This document shows, one piece after another, positions 7,322 to 16,473 of a stretch of 64,000 nucleotides of DNA. Both the position numbers and the translations under genes were made by a program. Source of the DNA: Aureococcus anophagefferens (Eukaryota; Sar; Pelagophyceae; Pelagomonadales; Pelagomonadaceae); contig NW_008705583.1 of NCBI RefSeq assembly GCF_000186865.1, positions 127,673 to 191,672 on the forward strand. Reading direction: 5' to 3'. Positions within the stretch are counted from its first letter, which is position 1. The number at the start of each line of letters is the position of its first letter. The notes below the pieces were generated by a model. The model did not search any database and was not told the DNA's origin. It saw only the letters and a list, made by a program, of their open reading frames with translations.

Positions 7322-9871
7322 TTACTCGGCGATGCGCGGGAGCGGGGCGGGGAGGGGCGGCGGCGCCAGGGCCTGCGGCACGGGCGGCCGCGGCGGCGGC
7401 GCGCGCGGCGCCTCGAAGTCCGAGTCGGAGCTCTCGTCCGCGGCGCGCGCGGACTCGTCGGAGTCGGAGTCGGAGTCGGCGCTCGACGCCGCGAGGCGGC
7501 CGTCCGGCGGCGACGCCGGGGACGCGTAGGCGCCCGTGCGGCCCGAGGCCGCGCGCGCCCTCTTCCGCGGCGGCTCGGGCGCGTCCGACCGGGGCCTGTT
7601 GCGGGACCCCGGCGGCCGCCCCCGGGGCCGCTTCGGCGCCGGCGCGTCCGCCGCGTGCACGCCCTTGAGCGACGGCTGGAGGGCCGGCGGCGGCGGCTGG
7701 GGGCGGTCGCGGATGGGCGCGCGCGCGAGCGCGCGCGACGCCGTGTGCGCGGGCACGTAGCGGCTCAGGCGGTCGAACTCCGCGGGGCTCTTGATGGAGT
7801 AGTCCATGCAGACGTAGCGGTTCGTGCAGCGCCGGGCCTTGCGGAAGCCGTAGTAGTTGAGCTGGCGCACGAAGGAGTCGAACTGGCGGCTGTGGACGCC
7901 GTCGAAGTGCGCCGTCGCCGTGTCGTCGTCGACGGCGCCGGGCTTGCCGCGGCCGGACGCGACGTTGGACCGGAAGTACCTGGGGAGCACGTCCGTGATG
8001 AACGTGGGCTTGTCGACGACGGAGATCTCGCGGGCCTTGGGGCACCAGGTGACGATAGCCGCGTTCTTCGGGTCCTCGCAGATGAGCTTGAGCGTCCGCG
8101 GGAACGACGCGTTCAGCGGCACGCGCGGCACGGACGGCGGCCGCTTCAGGCCCCAGGGGTTGGACGGATTTGGCGGCGGCGGCTCCGCCCGCGACTTGTA
8201 GACGCGCGGCGGGGCCGGCCGCCGCGCGCCGGACCGGCTCTTCTTCCTCGGCGGCTCCGGCGCGGCGCCGGCGGCGAAGAGCGCGAGGAGCGCGGCCGCG
8301 TCCTCGTGGCCCGCGGGCGCGGCGGCGGCCGTTTCGCCGCCGCCGCCGTCGTCGTCGTCGCTCGAGCTGTCCTCGATGGACGCGGGCGCGAAGACCTTGC
8401 GGCCGCGCGACGTGACGGCCCGGGGCGCCTTCGGCGCCGGCGGCGCCGCGCGCTTCTCCGCGACGGGCGGCTTCGCGGGCCAGGTCGCGTGCTTGACGCC
8501 GTCGTCCGTCTCCGGGTAGTCCACGAGCAGCTCGTCGCCGGCCCGGAGGCGCTCCAGGACGCGCCACTCGAGGACCCAGCCGCCGAGCCGCGGCACGTAC
8601 GTGTGCTGGAGCCGCACCTTGGCGTCGCAGTCGTCGCCGCGGCGGTCCTCGTTGAAGAAGTAGGTCAGGGCGTGCGTCGGGCCCGCCTTGAGCTCGTAGT
8701 AGACGCTGTTGTCGATGGGCAGGTAGCTCCCGCCGCCCGCGGACCGGCCCTGGCCGCACGTGTGGCGCCGGTGCGCGCCCGTCGCGCAGGCCGCGCAGTC
8801 GCCCTCGCCGGGCTTCTTTGCGGCGCCGTCGACGTAGAGCGCCGTGACGTCGAAGAAGCGGTCGCCGGGCTCGAGGTCTTTGACGGCGACGAGGCCGTGG
8901 CCGTGGCAGACGTCGCGCGACAGCGACACCGACTTCAGGAGCCGGCAGTGCTCCGCGTTGCGCCGCTGGACGATGAACTCGGGCTCCTCCCAGGAGTCGT
9001 GCTGCGGCGACCGCGCCGCGACGTCGCGCAGGCTCCGCAGGAGCGGCCACCAGGCCTCGGGCGCCGCCGCGGGCTCCGCCGTCGCCGCCTCCGCGCGCGC
9101 CGCGCGCCGCGTGCCGTGGCCGTGGGCGACGGCGACCGCCGCCGGCGCCTCGGCGGCCTCCTCGGCGGCGGCGCGGCGGGCCGCCGCCTCGCCGCGCGCG
9201 CGGACCGCGGCCGGCGTCGGCGGCGTCGGCAGCCGGACCTTGAGCACCTTGGGCGGCCGGCCCCGCCGCTTCGGCGCGGCGGGCTCGGGCGGCGCGGCGG
9301 GCTCGGGCGGCGGCGCGGCGGGCTCGGGCGGCGGCGCGGCGGGCTCGGGCGGCGCGGCGGCCTCGGCGGGGTCGCCCACGAGGCTCCGCTGGAGGCGCAC
9401 GGCCTCGAGGAGCACGTCCGCGGGCAGGTGGCGGAGCAGGTCCGCGGGCGAATACGCCGCGGCGATCGCGAGGGCCAGGGCCCGGGCGACGTCGGAGGAC
9501 ACGGGCTTGGACGCCTCGGCGGCGCCGGGCGCGCCGGGCGGGGGCGGGGGGGCGCCGCCGGCGGGGGCGTCGCCGGGGGTCGCGGCGCCGTCGGGGGTTT
9601 CGCGGCCGCCGGCCGCCGCGGCGCCGTCGCGCGGCGGGGGGCCCGGGGGCGGGGGGGCGTCGCGCACCCCGGGCGGCACCTCGGCCTGGGGCGCCGGGGG
9701 CGGGGGCGGGGAGGGCGCCGCGGGCGCGGAGGGCGTGACTGGCGACGTATCCGAGTTGGTGACGACGATTTCTAAATCGCCCGACCGGGAGATCTTGAGA
9801 TTCGCCGTGAGGCCCCCCGTGTCCTGGAGCTCATTGAGGACTTGCGTGAGTCGCGAAAGGGCGTCAGACAT
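7322..9871 (-). CDS. SET-like domain fused to HSF-type DNA-binding domain with AT-hooks
   Basis: Predicted 849 aa, intronless. Residues 60-280 are low-complexity Pro/Ala/Glu, with a tandem 'PPEPAAP' block and an AT-hook ('KRRGRPPK', about residue 204). Residues about 290-450 resemble a divergent SET domain: 'GHGLVAVKDLEPGDRFF' for the SET-N strand, 'TYFFNEDRRGDDCDAKVRL' at the N-H-S-C position and 'LRAGDELLVDYPE' at the G-E-E-L-x-x-D-Y end. Residues about 587-685 are a good heat-shock-factor domain: 'FPRTLKLICED', 'VTWCPKAREISV', 'FITDVLPRYFR' and 'FDSFVRQLNYYGFRKARR'. A second AT-hook ('RPRGRPPGSRNRP') follows near residue 755, then an acidic Ser/Asp tail. HSF domains bind nGAAn elements and SET domains methylate lysine. 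The SET portion is degenerate, so catalysis is uncertain. Nuclear location is inferred. Confidence 0.8.
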   Translation of the reverse strand: MSDALSRLTQVLNELQDTGGLTANLKISRSGDLEIVVTNSDTSPVTPSAPAAPSPPPPPAPQAEVPPGVRDAPPPPGPPPRDGAAAAGGRETPDGAATPGDAPAGGAPPPPPGAPGAAEASKPVSSDVARALALAIAAAYSPADLLRHLPADVLLEAVRLQRSLVGDPAEAAAPPEPAAPPPEPAAPPPEPAAPPEPAAPKRRGRPPKVLKVRLPTPPTPAAVRARGEAAARRAAAEEAAEAPAAVAVAHGHGTRRAARAEAATAEPAAAPEAWWPLLRSLRDVAARSPQHDSWEEPEFIVQRRNAEHCRLLKSVSLSRDVCHGHGLVAVKDLEPGDRFFDVTALYVDGAAKKPGEGDCAACATGAHRRHTCGQGRSAGGGSYLPIDNSVYYELKAGPTHALTYFFNEDRRGDDCDAKVRLQHTYVPRLGGWVLEWRVLERLRAGDELLVDYPETDDGVKHATWPAKPPVAEKRAAPPAPKAPRAVTSRGRKVFAPASIEDSSSDDDDGGGGETAAAAPAGHEDAAALLALFAAGAAPEPPRKKSRSGARRPAPPRVYKSRAEPPPPNPSNPWGLKRPPSVPRVPLNASFPRTLKLICEDPKNAAIVTWCPKAREISVVDKPTFITDVLPRYFRSNVASGRGKPGAVDDDTATAHFDGVHSRQFDSFVRQLNYYGFRKARRCTNRYVCMDYSIKSPAEFDRLSRYVPAHTASRALARAPIRDRPQPPPPALQPSLKGVHAADAPAPKRPRGRPPGSRNRPRSDAPEPPRKRARAASGRTGAYASPASPPDGRLAASSADSDSDSDESARAADESSDSDFEAPRAPPPRPPVPQALAPPPLPAPLPRIAE

Positions 9872-10121
9872 GGCGAAAAAAACCGCCCCGGGCGCGATTA
9901 TTCACGCGCTTCGACTTGGACCCACGCGATGCGCGATTCGAAGACAGAGGGCCGCCGTCGAGCCTAACCTAACTAGCCTCGTCCGCGCGCGGCGCGCGCG
10001 CTCCGCCGTGCGCACGCATCCGCGAGGCCGTCTCTTCGACGGCCGCGACGTCTCGCTCGAACGGCCTCTTGTTTGCCCCGCACGCTGTCGCATGGCTTGG
10101 AGGCGCGCGTTGCGGTGGCCG

Positions 10122-10290
10122 TCAGCGCTCCTCCTTCGTGCGCCGGGAGAAGCCGAGCGTCACACCGTGCGCGAGCTTGTTGTTGTCGCGCTTGACCTCG
10201 CCGAAGAGCCGCAGGAGCTCGTCGCCCGCGCCGCGCATGAGGGCGCCGTCGGGGTCGCCCCGCAGGCGCCACTCGACGGCCTCATGTGAC
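10122..10290 (-). pseudogene. coding-like fragment without a start
   Basis: The minus strand reads about 55 codons with nearly every third base G or C ('EAVEWRLRGDPDGALMRG', 'ELLRLFGEVKRDNNKLAHG'), ending in TGA at 10122-10124. Codon bias says coding, but there is no in-frame ATG near 10290, and extending leftward in transcript direction runs into sequence that is coding-like on the opposite strand. It could be a terminal exon or an inverted gene remnant. No family recognised. Confidence 0.35.
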
Positions 10291-10571
10291 GGCGCCGATG
10301 CGCCGCACACGAGGGGCCGCTGGAGACGCTGAACAAACGCGATCGGTCCCAGGAGTCCCTGCGACACAAGATCACGTCGCTCTGGGACGCGAAGAAGAAG
10401 CTGAGCCTCAGACAGAAGCTCACGCTTCTGTTCATGTCCACGGGCATCAAGCCGCACTCCTGGCAGTCCTGCCTACACTTCTTGTTAGGCGCTCTGGTCC
10501 GTCGACGAGGAGCCCCAGCCCACGCACAGAGCCCCTCACGCAACCCTTCACTCGTTCGAACCACAAATTAA
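10290..10571 (+). pseudogene. coding-like fragment without a start, opposite strand
   Basis: Plus-strand frame open from 10290 to a TAA at 10569-10571, with strong coding bias from about 10317 to 10490 ('ETLNKRDRSQESLRHKITSLW', then 'KKLSLRQKLTLLFMSTGIK', shown in part). There is no ATG upstream in frame. It meets head-to-head the coding-like minus-strand fragment ending at 10290. The two may be halves of one gene separated by an inversion breakpoint, or exons of unresolved genes. No family recognised. Confidence 0.3.
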
Positions 10572-10611
10572 CCGACCCGCCCGCCGGCGGGGGTCGCGCG
10601 CGCCGCGGCGC

Positions 10612-11553
10612 TCAGCTCTTCTGGGAGAGGATCGTGGTGAGGTCGCGGCCCTCGCGGACGGTTTTCGTCTTGGCGATGTTCGCGCCGTCTTCCGTGAGGT
10701 GGTTGATGAACTTCTCGATGAGCTCGTCGCCGAGGGAGATGTGCTGCTGCTCGCGGCCGCGGAACCTGCGGGCGAAGACGCGTCGCGCGCGGAAAACGAC
10801 GAGAAAAAAGAGGCGACGCGGCGGCCGCGCTGGATGGCGAGCTTGACGCGGTTGCCGTTCTTGATGAACTTGGTCGCGGCGCGGCGGCGGACCTGGTAGT
10901 CGCCCTCGCCGATCTTGTAGGACATCTTCACCTCCTTGATCTCGTTCGTCTTCGCCTTCTTCTTCTGGTCCTTCTTCTTCCTCTCCTGCTCGTAGCGCAT
11001 CTTGCCGTAGTCGACGATCTTGCAGACCGGCGGGTCCGACTTCTCCGCGATGCACACGAGGTCCACCTGCGCGGCCGCGCGCGTCGGCGCCGCGCGACGG
11101 GACGCGCGCGGACGCGGCGGCGCCGCGCCCCGAGCTCCGCGGCCCGGTCCAGGGCCTCCTCGCGGGAGATGACGCCGAGGACCTCGTCGGGCTCCTTGCC
11201 CTGGTCGACGACGACGCGGACCTCCGGCGCGCGGATCTCCTCGTTCATCGGGGGCAGCTTGACGATCTCGCGCTGCTGCACGCCCGGCCGCCCGCGCCTG
11301 GGAGCCGACGGGTGGGATGCGCGTGCGGGCGATGCGCGCGCGCGTCGGGCGGGGACGGACGCGCGCGCCCCCGCGACCGCGTCGGCGCCGGCGCGCGCAG
11401 GCCCATGGTCGGCGTCGCCCGTCGTCGCGTCGCCCGGTATTTGCCGCCGGAGGACGCGAAGCTGCGGGCCTCGAGGCGGCTCAGCGGCTGGACCGTGCGC
11501 ACGAGGGCGCGAGCGCTCATCGCCAACATGGCGGTCAGCAGAGAGCGGCGCAT
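10612..11553 (-). CDS. organellar translation initiation factor IF-3 (four exons)
   Basis: Bacterial-type IF3 binds the small ribosomal subunit, prevents early subunit joining and proofreads the initiator tRNA. The N-terminus ('MRRSLLTAMLAMSARALVRT', then Arg/Ser-rich) is a mitochondrial or plastid presequence. The IF3-N domain holds 'VKLPPMNEEIRAPEVRVV', 'DPPVCKIVDYGKMRYEQ' and a Lys-rich linker; IF3-C holds 'KIGEGDYQVRRRAATKFIKNG', then 'FRGREQQHISLGDELIEKF' and 'GRDLTTILSQKS' at the end. Three short introns are predicted: 11298-11398 (101 bp), 11067-11128 (62 bp) and 10766-10830 (65 bp). All use GC donors and CAG acceptors and restore the IF3 frame; the first is the least certain. The spliced product is 237 aa, normal for an organellar IF3. 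Confidence 0.85.
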
Positions 11554-12021
11554 TGCATGCAGCTGCGCAGGGCGGACACTGCGGTGGTCCTCAAGTACGA
11601 GAAGGGCTCAAGGTCGACGATTGAGGGCGATTTTGCCCTGTGTTGACGTCACTCGCACGCCTCGCGATGGCGTCCACAGGCGCACGGAGCCGTCCGGCTA
11701 GCAGTGGACGAGCAGGCAGTGGCGACGCGGGTCGCACGCCCGGCATGGATACGTGTCGGGCATCCGATCGACGGCGCGGGCGCGCGCGGCGACCCCGGCA
11801 GCAGCACCGTCATACGACTGGACTGGCGACAAGACTGAACAACGAGTACGCGCCACTGCCGTCGTGTCGCCTCGCATCTCTGTGCGACCGAGGTCGGAGC
11901 CGCGCTGTGAGCCGCGCGCGTCGCCGCCTCCTTCTTCTTCGACCCGCCGTGCGGCAGCGGCGCACGCGCGCGGCCATCGTCGTCGTCCCAGCCCGCAGCG
12001 CGCCGTCGTTCAAACGCGACC
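11554..12021. other. divergent promoter region IF3 / ABCF
   Basis: 468 bp between two divergently transcribed translation-factor genes. I see no TATA box, no repeat above background and no RNA gene. Short open frames here look non-coding. Confidence 0.4.
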
Positions 12022-14256
12022 ATGAAGCGCGTCGACTCCTTCGGCGCCATCGACTGCCAGCTGGTGAAGCCGGCGGAGGCGGCGAAGATCATCCACGAGG
12101 CCATCGCGGAGACCGGCGCGTCGGCCTTCTCGACGAGCAAGGCCGAGCCCGTCGTGCTCTACGTCGCGGCGCTCGGCTCGTACCTCTGCGGCGAGCAGCT
12201 CTGGGAGGGCGAGACGTGGGAGCAGTGCTGCGGCGCCTACCTGGCGTGTATCGACGCGACCCAGGGCGCGGCGCTCGCGGCGGCCTTCCGGAACAAGTGC
12301 AAGAAGGCGTACAAGGAGGAGGCGGTGGACGCGTGGGGCGCGGACCAGGACCCCGAGCTCAAGACGGCCTGCGACGTCGAGTTCAGCCTCGCCTACGGCG
12401 GCAAGTTGTTGCTCCACAACACGCGCCTCTTCCTCAAGTGCGGCCGCCGCTACGGCATCTGCGGCAAGAACGGCGTCGGGAAGACGACGCTCATGCGCAA
12501 CGTGAACGTCGGCAAGATCGAGGGCATGGACCCGGACCTCGTGTCCGTCTTCGTCGAGTCCCACGCCGACGAGGACCCCGACGACGTGCTCTGCGTCCGC
12601 GAGTGGACGACGAAGCGGCCGGAGCTCGTCGAGCGCGGCGCGGCCGACGAGGGCCCGGCCGTCGAGCTCCTGAAGTCCGTGGGCTTCAGCGACGAGTTGC
12701 TGGCCACGCCCGTGGGCAACCTGTCCGGCGGCTGGCGCATGAAGCTGAGTCTCGTCGTGGCGGCGCTCATGGACGCGGACATCCTGCTCCTCGACGAGCC
12801 GACGAACCACTTGGACGCGAAGTCCGTCGAGTGGCTCCAGCGCTACTTGTGCTCCTGCCGCGCGTGCTGCATGATCGTGAGCCACGACACGGGGTTCCTG
12901 GACGCGACGTGCACGGACATCATCCACTACGAGGAGCGCAAGCTCGTGCGCTACCGCGGGAACCTCTCCGCGTTCGTCGCCAAGGTGCCGTCGGCCGCGT
13001 CGTACTACGAGCTCAGTGAATCCGGCACGAAGTTCGCCTTCCCGGCCCCGGGGCGCCTCGAGGGCATCGCCACGACCACAAAGGCCATCGTCAAGCTCGA
13101 GAACGCGACCTTCACCTGGCCCGGCCGCGACGTCCCGACGATCTCCGACTGCTCGTGCAAGCTCACGCTCGGCTCGCGCGTCTGCGTGCTCGGCGAGAAC
13201 GGCGCGGGCAAGTCGACGCTGATCAAGCTCCTCGTCGGCGAGAACGGGCCCGACAACGGCGAGTGCCTCTGGCGCCACCACAACCTGCGCATCGCCTACG
13301 TCGCGCAGCACTCGTTCCACCACGTCGAGATGCACCTGGACAAGTCGCCGTGCGAGTACCTCCAGTGGCGCTTCGGCAAGTTCATCGACCAGGAGACGCT
13401 GAACACGGCGCTGGAGGAGCTCAAGCGCAAGCAGGCCCAGGCGACCTTCGCGGAGCCCGTGCGGCCGCTGCCCTTCACGTTCGAGAAGATCATGGGCCGC
13501 CGCGAGGGCAAGGGCGGCATCGAGTACGAGGTCAAGTTCTGGGACCGGCCCGAGCGGCAGAATTTGTACATCGAGAAGGAGCGCCTCGAGCGCACGGGCT
13601 TCGCCGAGGAGGTGCTCAAGTTCGACATGCTCGTCGCGTCGCGCGCCGCGGGCCTCGACCTCATCAACGTCACCGTGTCCGAGCTCCAGGCGCACCTCGA
13701 CGAGTTCGGCCTCCCCCAGGAGTTCGGCACCTACGGCAAGGTCCGGGGGCTGTCGGGCGGCCAGAAGGTGAAGCTCGTCCTCGCCGCGGCCATGTGGAAC
13801 CGGCCCCACCTCCTCATCCTCGACGAGCCGACGAACTACCTCGACCGCGACTCGCTCGGCGCGCTGTCGAACGCGATCAAGGACTTTGGCGGCGGCGTCG
13901 TCATGATCTCCCACTGCCACGAGTTCTACGCGCCGCTCTGCAACGAGGAGTGGCACGTCGCCGCGGGCAAGCTCGCCGTCAAGGGCGAAGCCGCGGACAA
14001 GGAGCTCAAGGTCGGCAAGAAGAAGCGCGAGTCCAAGTCCAAGGCCGTCGAGAAGACGACGGGCTCCGTCAACGAGGAGATCAAGATCGTCGTCCCCAAG
14101 GACTTCTGGGGCAAGTCCCTCTCGAAGAAGGACGCGCGGTCCTACGAGAAGGCCGCGAAGAAGCGCGACGTCGCCCTCATGCGCAAGATCCTCCAGGTCC
14201 CCAAGGGCAAGACCATGCCGGGCGCGCCCGAGCTCGGCGACGGCACGGGGAAATAG
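12022..14256 (+). CDS. eEF3-like ABCF ATPase with chromodomain-type insert
   Basis: Predicted 744 aa, intronless. Two ABC domains: Walker A 'GKNGVGKTT' (about residue 148), signature 'LSGGWRMKL' (234), Walker B 'LLLDEPTNHLD' (256), then 'GENGAGKST' (391), 'LSGGQKVKL' (578) and 'LLILDEPTNYLD' (598). Between Walker A and the signature of the second ABC domain, residues about 500-555 ('IEYEVKFWDRPERQNLYIEK', 'GFAEEVLKFDMLVASRAAGLD' in part) match the chromodomain insert that marks eEF3 and New1. The Lys-rich C-terminus also fits. Fungal eEF3 removes deacylated tRNA from the ribosomal E site. The protein lacks the long N-terminal HEAT-repeat region of fungal eEF3 (about 1040 aa) and has only about 110 residues before the first ABC domain, so it is an eEF3-like relative, not a clear ortholog. 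Confidence 0.9.
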   Translation: MKRVDSFGAIDCQLVKPAEAAKIIHEAIAETGASAFSTSKAEPVVLYVAALGSYLCGEQLWEGETWEQCCGAYLACIDATQGAALAAAFRNKCKKAYKEEAVDAWGADQDPELKTACDVEFSLAYGGKLLLHNTRLFLKCGRRYGICGKNGVGKTTLMRNVNVGKIEGMDPDLVSVFVESHADEDPDDVLCVREWTTKRPELVERGAADEGPAVELLKSVGFSDELLATPVGNLSGGWRMKLSLVVAALMDADILLLDEPTNHLDAKSVEWLQRYLCSCRACCMIVSHDTGFLDATCTDIIHYEERKLVRYRGNLSAFVAKVPSAASYYELSESGTKFAFPAPGRLEGIATTTKAIVKLENATFTWPGRDVPTISDCSCKLTLGSRVCVLGENGAGKSTLIKLLVGENGPDNGECLWRHHNLRIAYVAQHSFHHVEMHLDKSPCEYLQWRFGKFIDQETLNTALEELKRKQAQATFAEPVRPLPFTFEKIMGRREGKGGIEYEVKFWDRPERQNLYIEKERLERTGFAEEVLKFDMLVASRAAGLDLINVTVSELQAHLDEFGLPQEFGTYGKVRGLSGGQKVKLVLAAAMWNRPHLLILDEPTNYLDRDSLGALSNAIKDFGGGVVMISHCHEFYAPLCNEEWHVAAGKLAVKGEAADKELKVGKKKRESKSKAVEKTTGSVNEEIKIVVPKDFWGKSLSKKDARSYEKAAKKRDVALMRKILQVPKGKTMPGAPELGDGTGK

Positions 14257-14513
14257 GTTCGTAACGGCGCTTCGTACGTTGCTCGTCGCGCATGCGCACC
14301 GCAAGCTCGGCATGTCGCAGCCCTGCTAGGACTCCTGCTGGTGGCAGTGGTGCCCAGTGCGCTCGGCGATAAGCGCCCCCGCGACCCTCCGAACACGCCG
14401 AGAACGCGGCGTGCTGGCATCCGCACCTCGTCGTGTGCGCCGTGCCTACAGGTGCTATCGGACGTGCCGCGCCTGCGGCACAGCACGGCTCTCTTGCTGA
14501 ACCATCGCGCGAT

Positions 14514-16309
14514 ATGGCCGCCCGCCACGGCGGCGTCTGTCTGTGGTTCAACCGCGGCATTGGCTTCATCACGCCTGAAGACGGCGGCAACAACATCTTC
14601 GTCTTCTACAAAGACCTCCGCGACCGCCGCGACCGCGTGCGCCTTAGTGAGAACAATCACGTTGAATACACCGTCGAGCACTACCTGAGGGATGGCGAAG
14701 AGGCCGTGAAGGCCGTGGACGTCGTAATCGTCGATGAGGCTGAGCCCCCCGAGCTCGAGCCCGCGCCCGCGCCCGCGCCGGCGCCTCCGTCCGAGCCCGC
14801 GCCCGCGCCCGCGCCGGCGCCGGAGCCCGCGGCGCAGCCCGAGCCCGCGCCGGCGCCGGAGCCCGTACCCGACCCCGCGCCGGCGCCGGAGCCCGAGCCC
14901 GGGCAAGAGTTGAACGACGATGTCATCGGCGAGATCGCGGAGTACTTGCGGGGCGACCGCGAGCGTCTCGATGCGCGATCACAAGCCCGACAATATATGG
15001 ACTTTTTGCTGGGTGGAGAAGATGTGCATGCGGCGATCCGACGAGACTGGGCGTATTTCGGAACAGATTACCAGAAAAATCTTCTCGCTGCAGTCCGCCA
15101 ATTAGATTGGAGCAAGCTCCGGGCTGTCTTGCAGGCTGTCGGATACCCGGAGCAGGACTTGGACGATTTGGATGCTGATTTTGACGATGGCGAACCAGGT
15201 CACAACAACGCTCATTACGCTCATTACGCAAATTGGACACGCATCACAGAAGGAGAGATCCGTCCTGGAGGGCCCACGCTTCAGCTTCGCGGAGGCTTCC
15301 CTGTTGATGAGCCACTCTTCTGCGCGTACTCGCCACAGGATCGTCCTGACATCGTTCTTGTCGAATGGTGCTCTAACGGTCGGGCGACTTACGTCTTCCA
15401 CGATGCGACGCTCGGAGAAAGGAACACCGCAGCATTTCTGGACCGCATCTTCTTCTTCGCTGCGCAGGTTCACCATCTGCCGCCTGCCGCTTTGTGGCAA
15501 GACCCGACGTTTAGACTTCTGGCGAGAGCAGGCAACTACGGTGCGCAACAATTTGCCGATCACATGGATCACTGCTTTCAGCTCGACGGCGGCGCGCCAG
15601 CGGATGGCATCGTCGCATATACCGGCTACTGCCTCCGAGTCAAGCACGACGAGAATCATCTGGAAAGACTCGCAAACCTCCTCGAGCTCAGCAGCGCCGA
15701 GCTTCAAAGAGAGGGTGCCCAGTTTAGACAGAACTATCACGAGCGGCGCCAAGCTCGCCGCCAACGCGTCGCTCTTCAAGTTCCCGCTCCCATATCACAA
15801 CTCCGCGCCATTGGCAACGTTGTTCGCAGTATGCCCAATGGCATGATCCCTGAGGATGATCGTCAGTCCCCGCGTCCCATTCGCTCCTTCAGAAATGCCT
15901 CGACCCGACGTTTCGATTGCTCGTAGGCGAGACATTGGGAGCTGCACTCGACACACTCAAGAACCGCAAAATCCAAAAGAAAAAGATCGCTTCCTGGGTC
16001 CGGGAGCAGACTCCTGAATTCAATAGCATTAACGAAGACAGTGCCGCGAATTACCTCAGCCAATACGTCAACGACCGCGGCGCTACCTACGACAGATTCG
16101 GCCATAGAACAATCGAGCTCTTCAACCAGGCCGCGCGTGCTCTGCAGGCAGGCGAGGCGGCCGAGGCGCCGGCGCCCGTGCAGGAGGCACCAGCGCCGCC
16201 GGCCGATCAAGCCGCGCCGGAGGTTGCCGCCGCGGCGGTGCCGGAGCCGGAGGAACCCGCGGCACTTCAGGACGAGCTCGTCGACGACCTGGCCGACCTC
16301 GCGATCTAG
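14514..16309 (+). CDS. cold-shock-domain protein with EPAPAP linker and long lower-GC body
   Basis: A cold-shock domain at residues 6-70 ('GGVCLWFNRGIGFITPEDGG', 'NIFVFYKDL') carries the RNP1-like 'GFI' and RNP2-like 'IFVF' RNA-binding strands. A 50-residue 'EPAPAPAP' repeat linker follows (14753-14905), then about 330 residues of unrecognised sequence, with codon use noticeably less GC-biased than in neighbours. The frame closes at 15926 unless an intron is removed. Splicing 15819-15892 (GT donor, TTCAG acceptor, 74 bp; 15822 is an alternative donor) joins it in frame to a continuation that ends at 16309 with an acidic tail. The spliced length is about 573 aa. The body may form a lineage-specific domain. 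RNA or ssDNA binding is inferred from the CSD only. Confidence 0.7.
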
Positions 16310-16473
16310 GCATAAGGTGACCGGGGCTAGCGACACCAGAATGCGAGCTGGAAGCGCAAGACCAGCGCACGCCCGACGACGTCGAGTCATGTTGAACGTC
16401 AAGTTGACGCGGGCGAAATCGTCGACCGATGGGAATCCACTACCGAGAGTAAGCGCCACTTGATTGCAAGATA

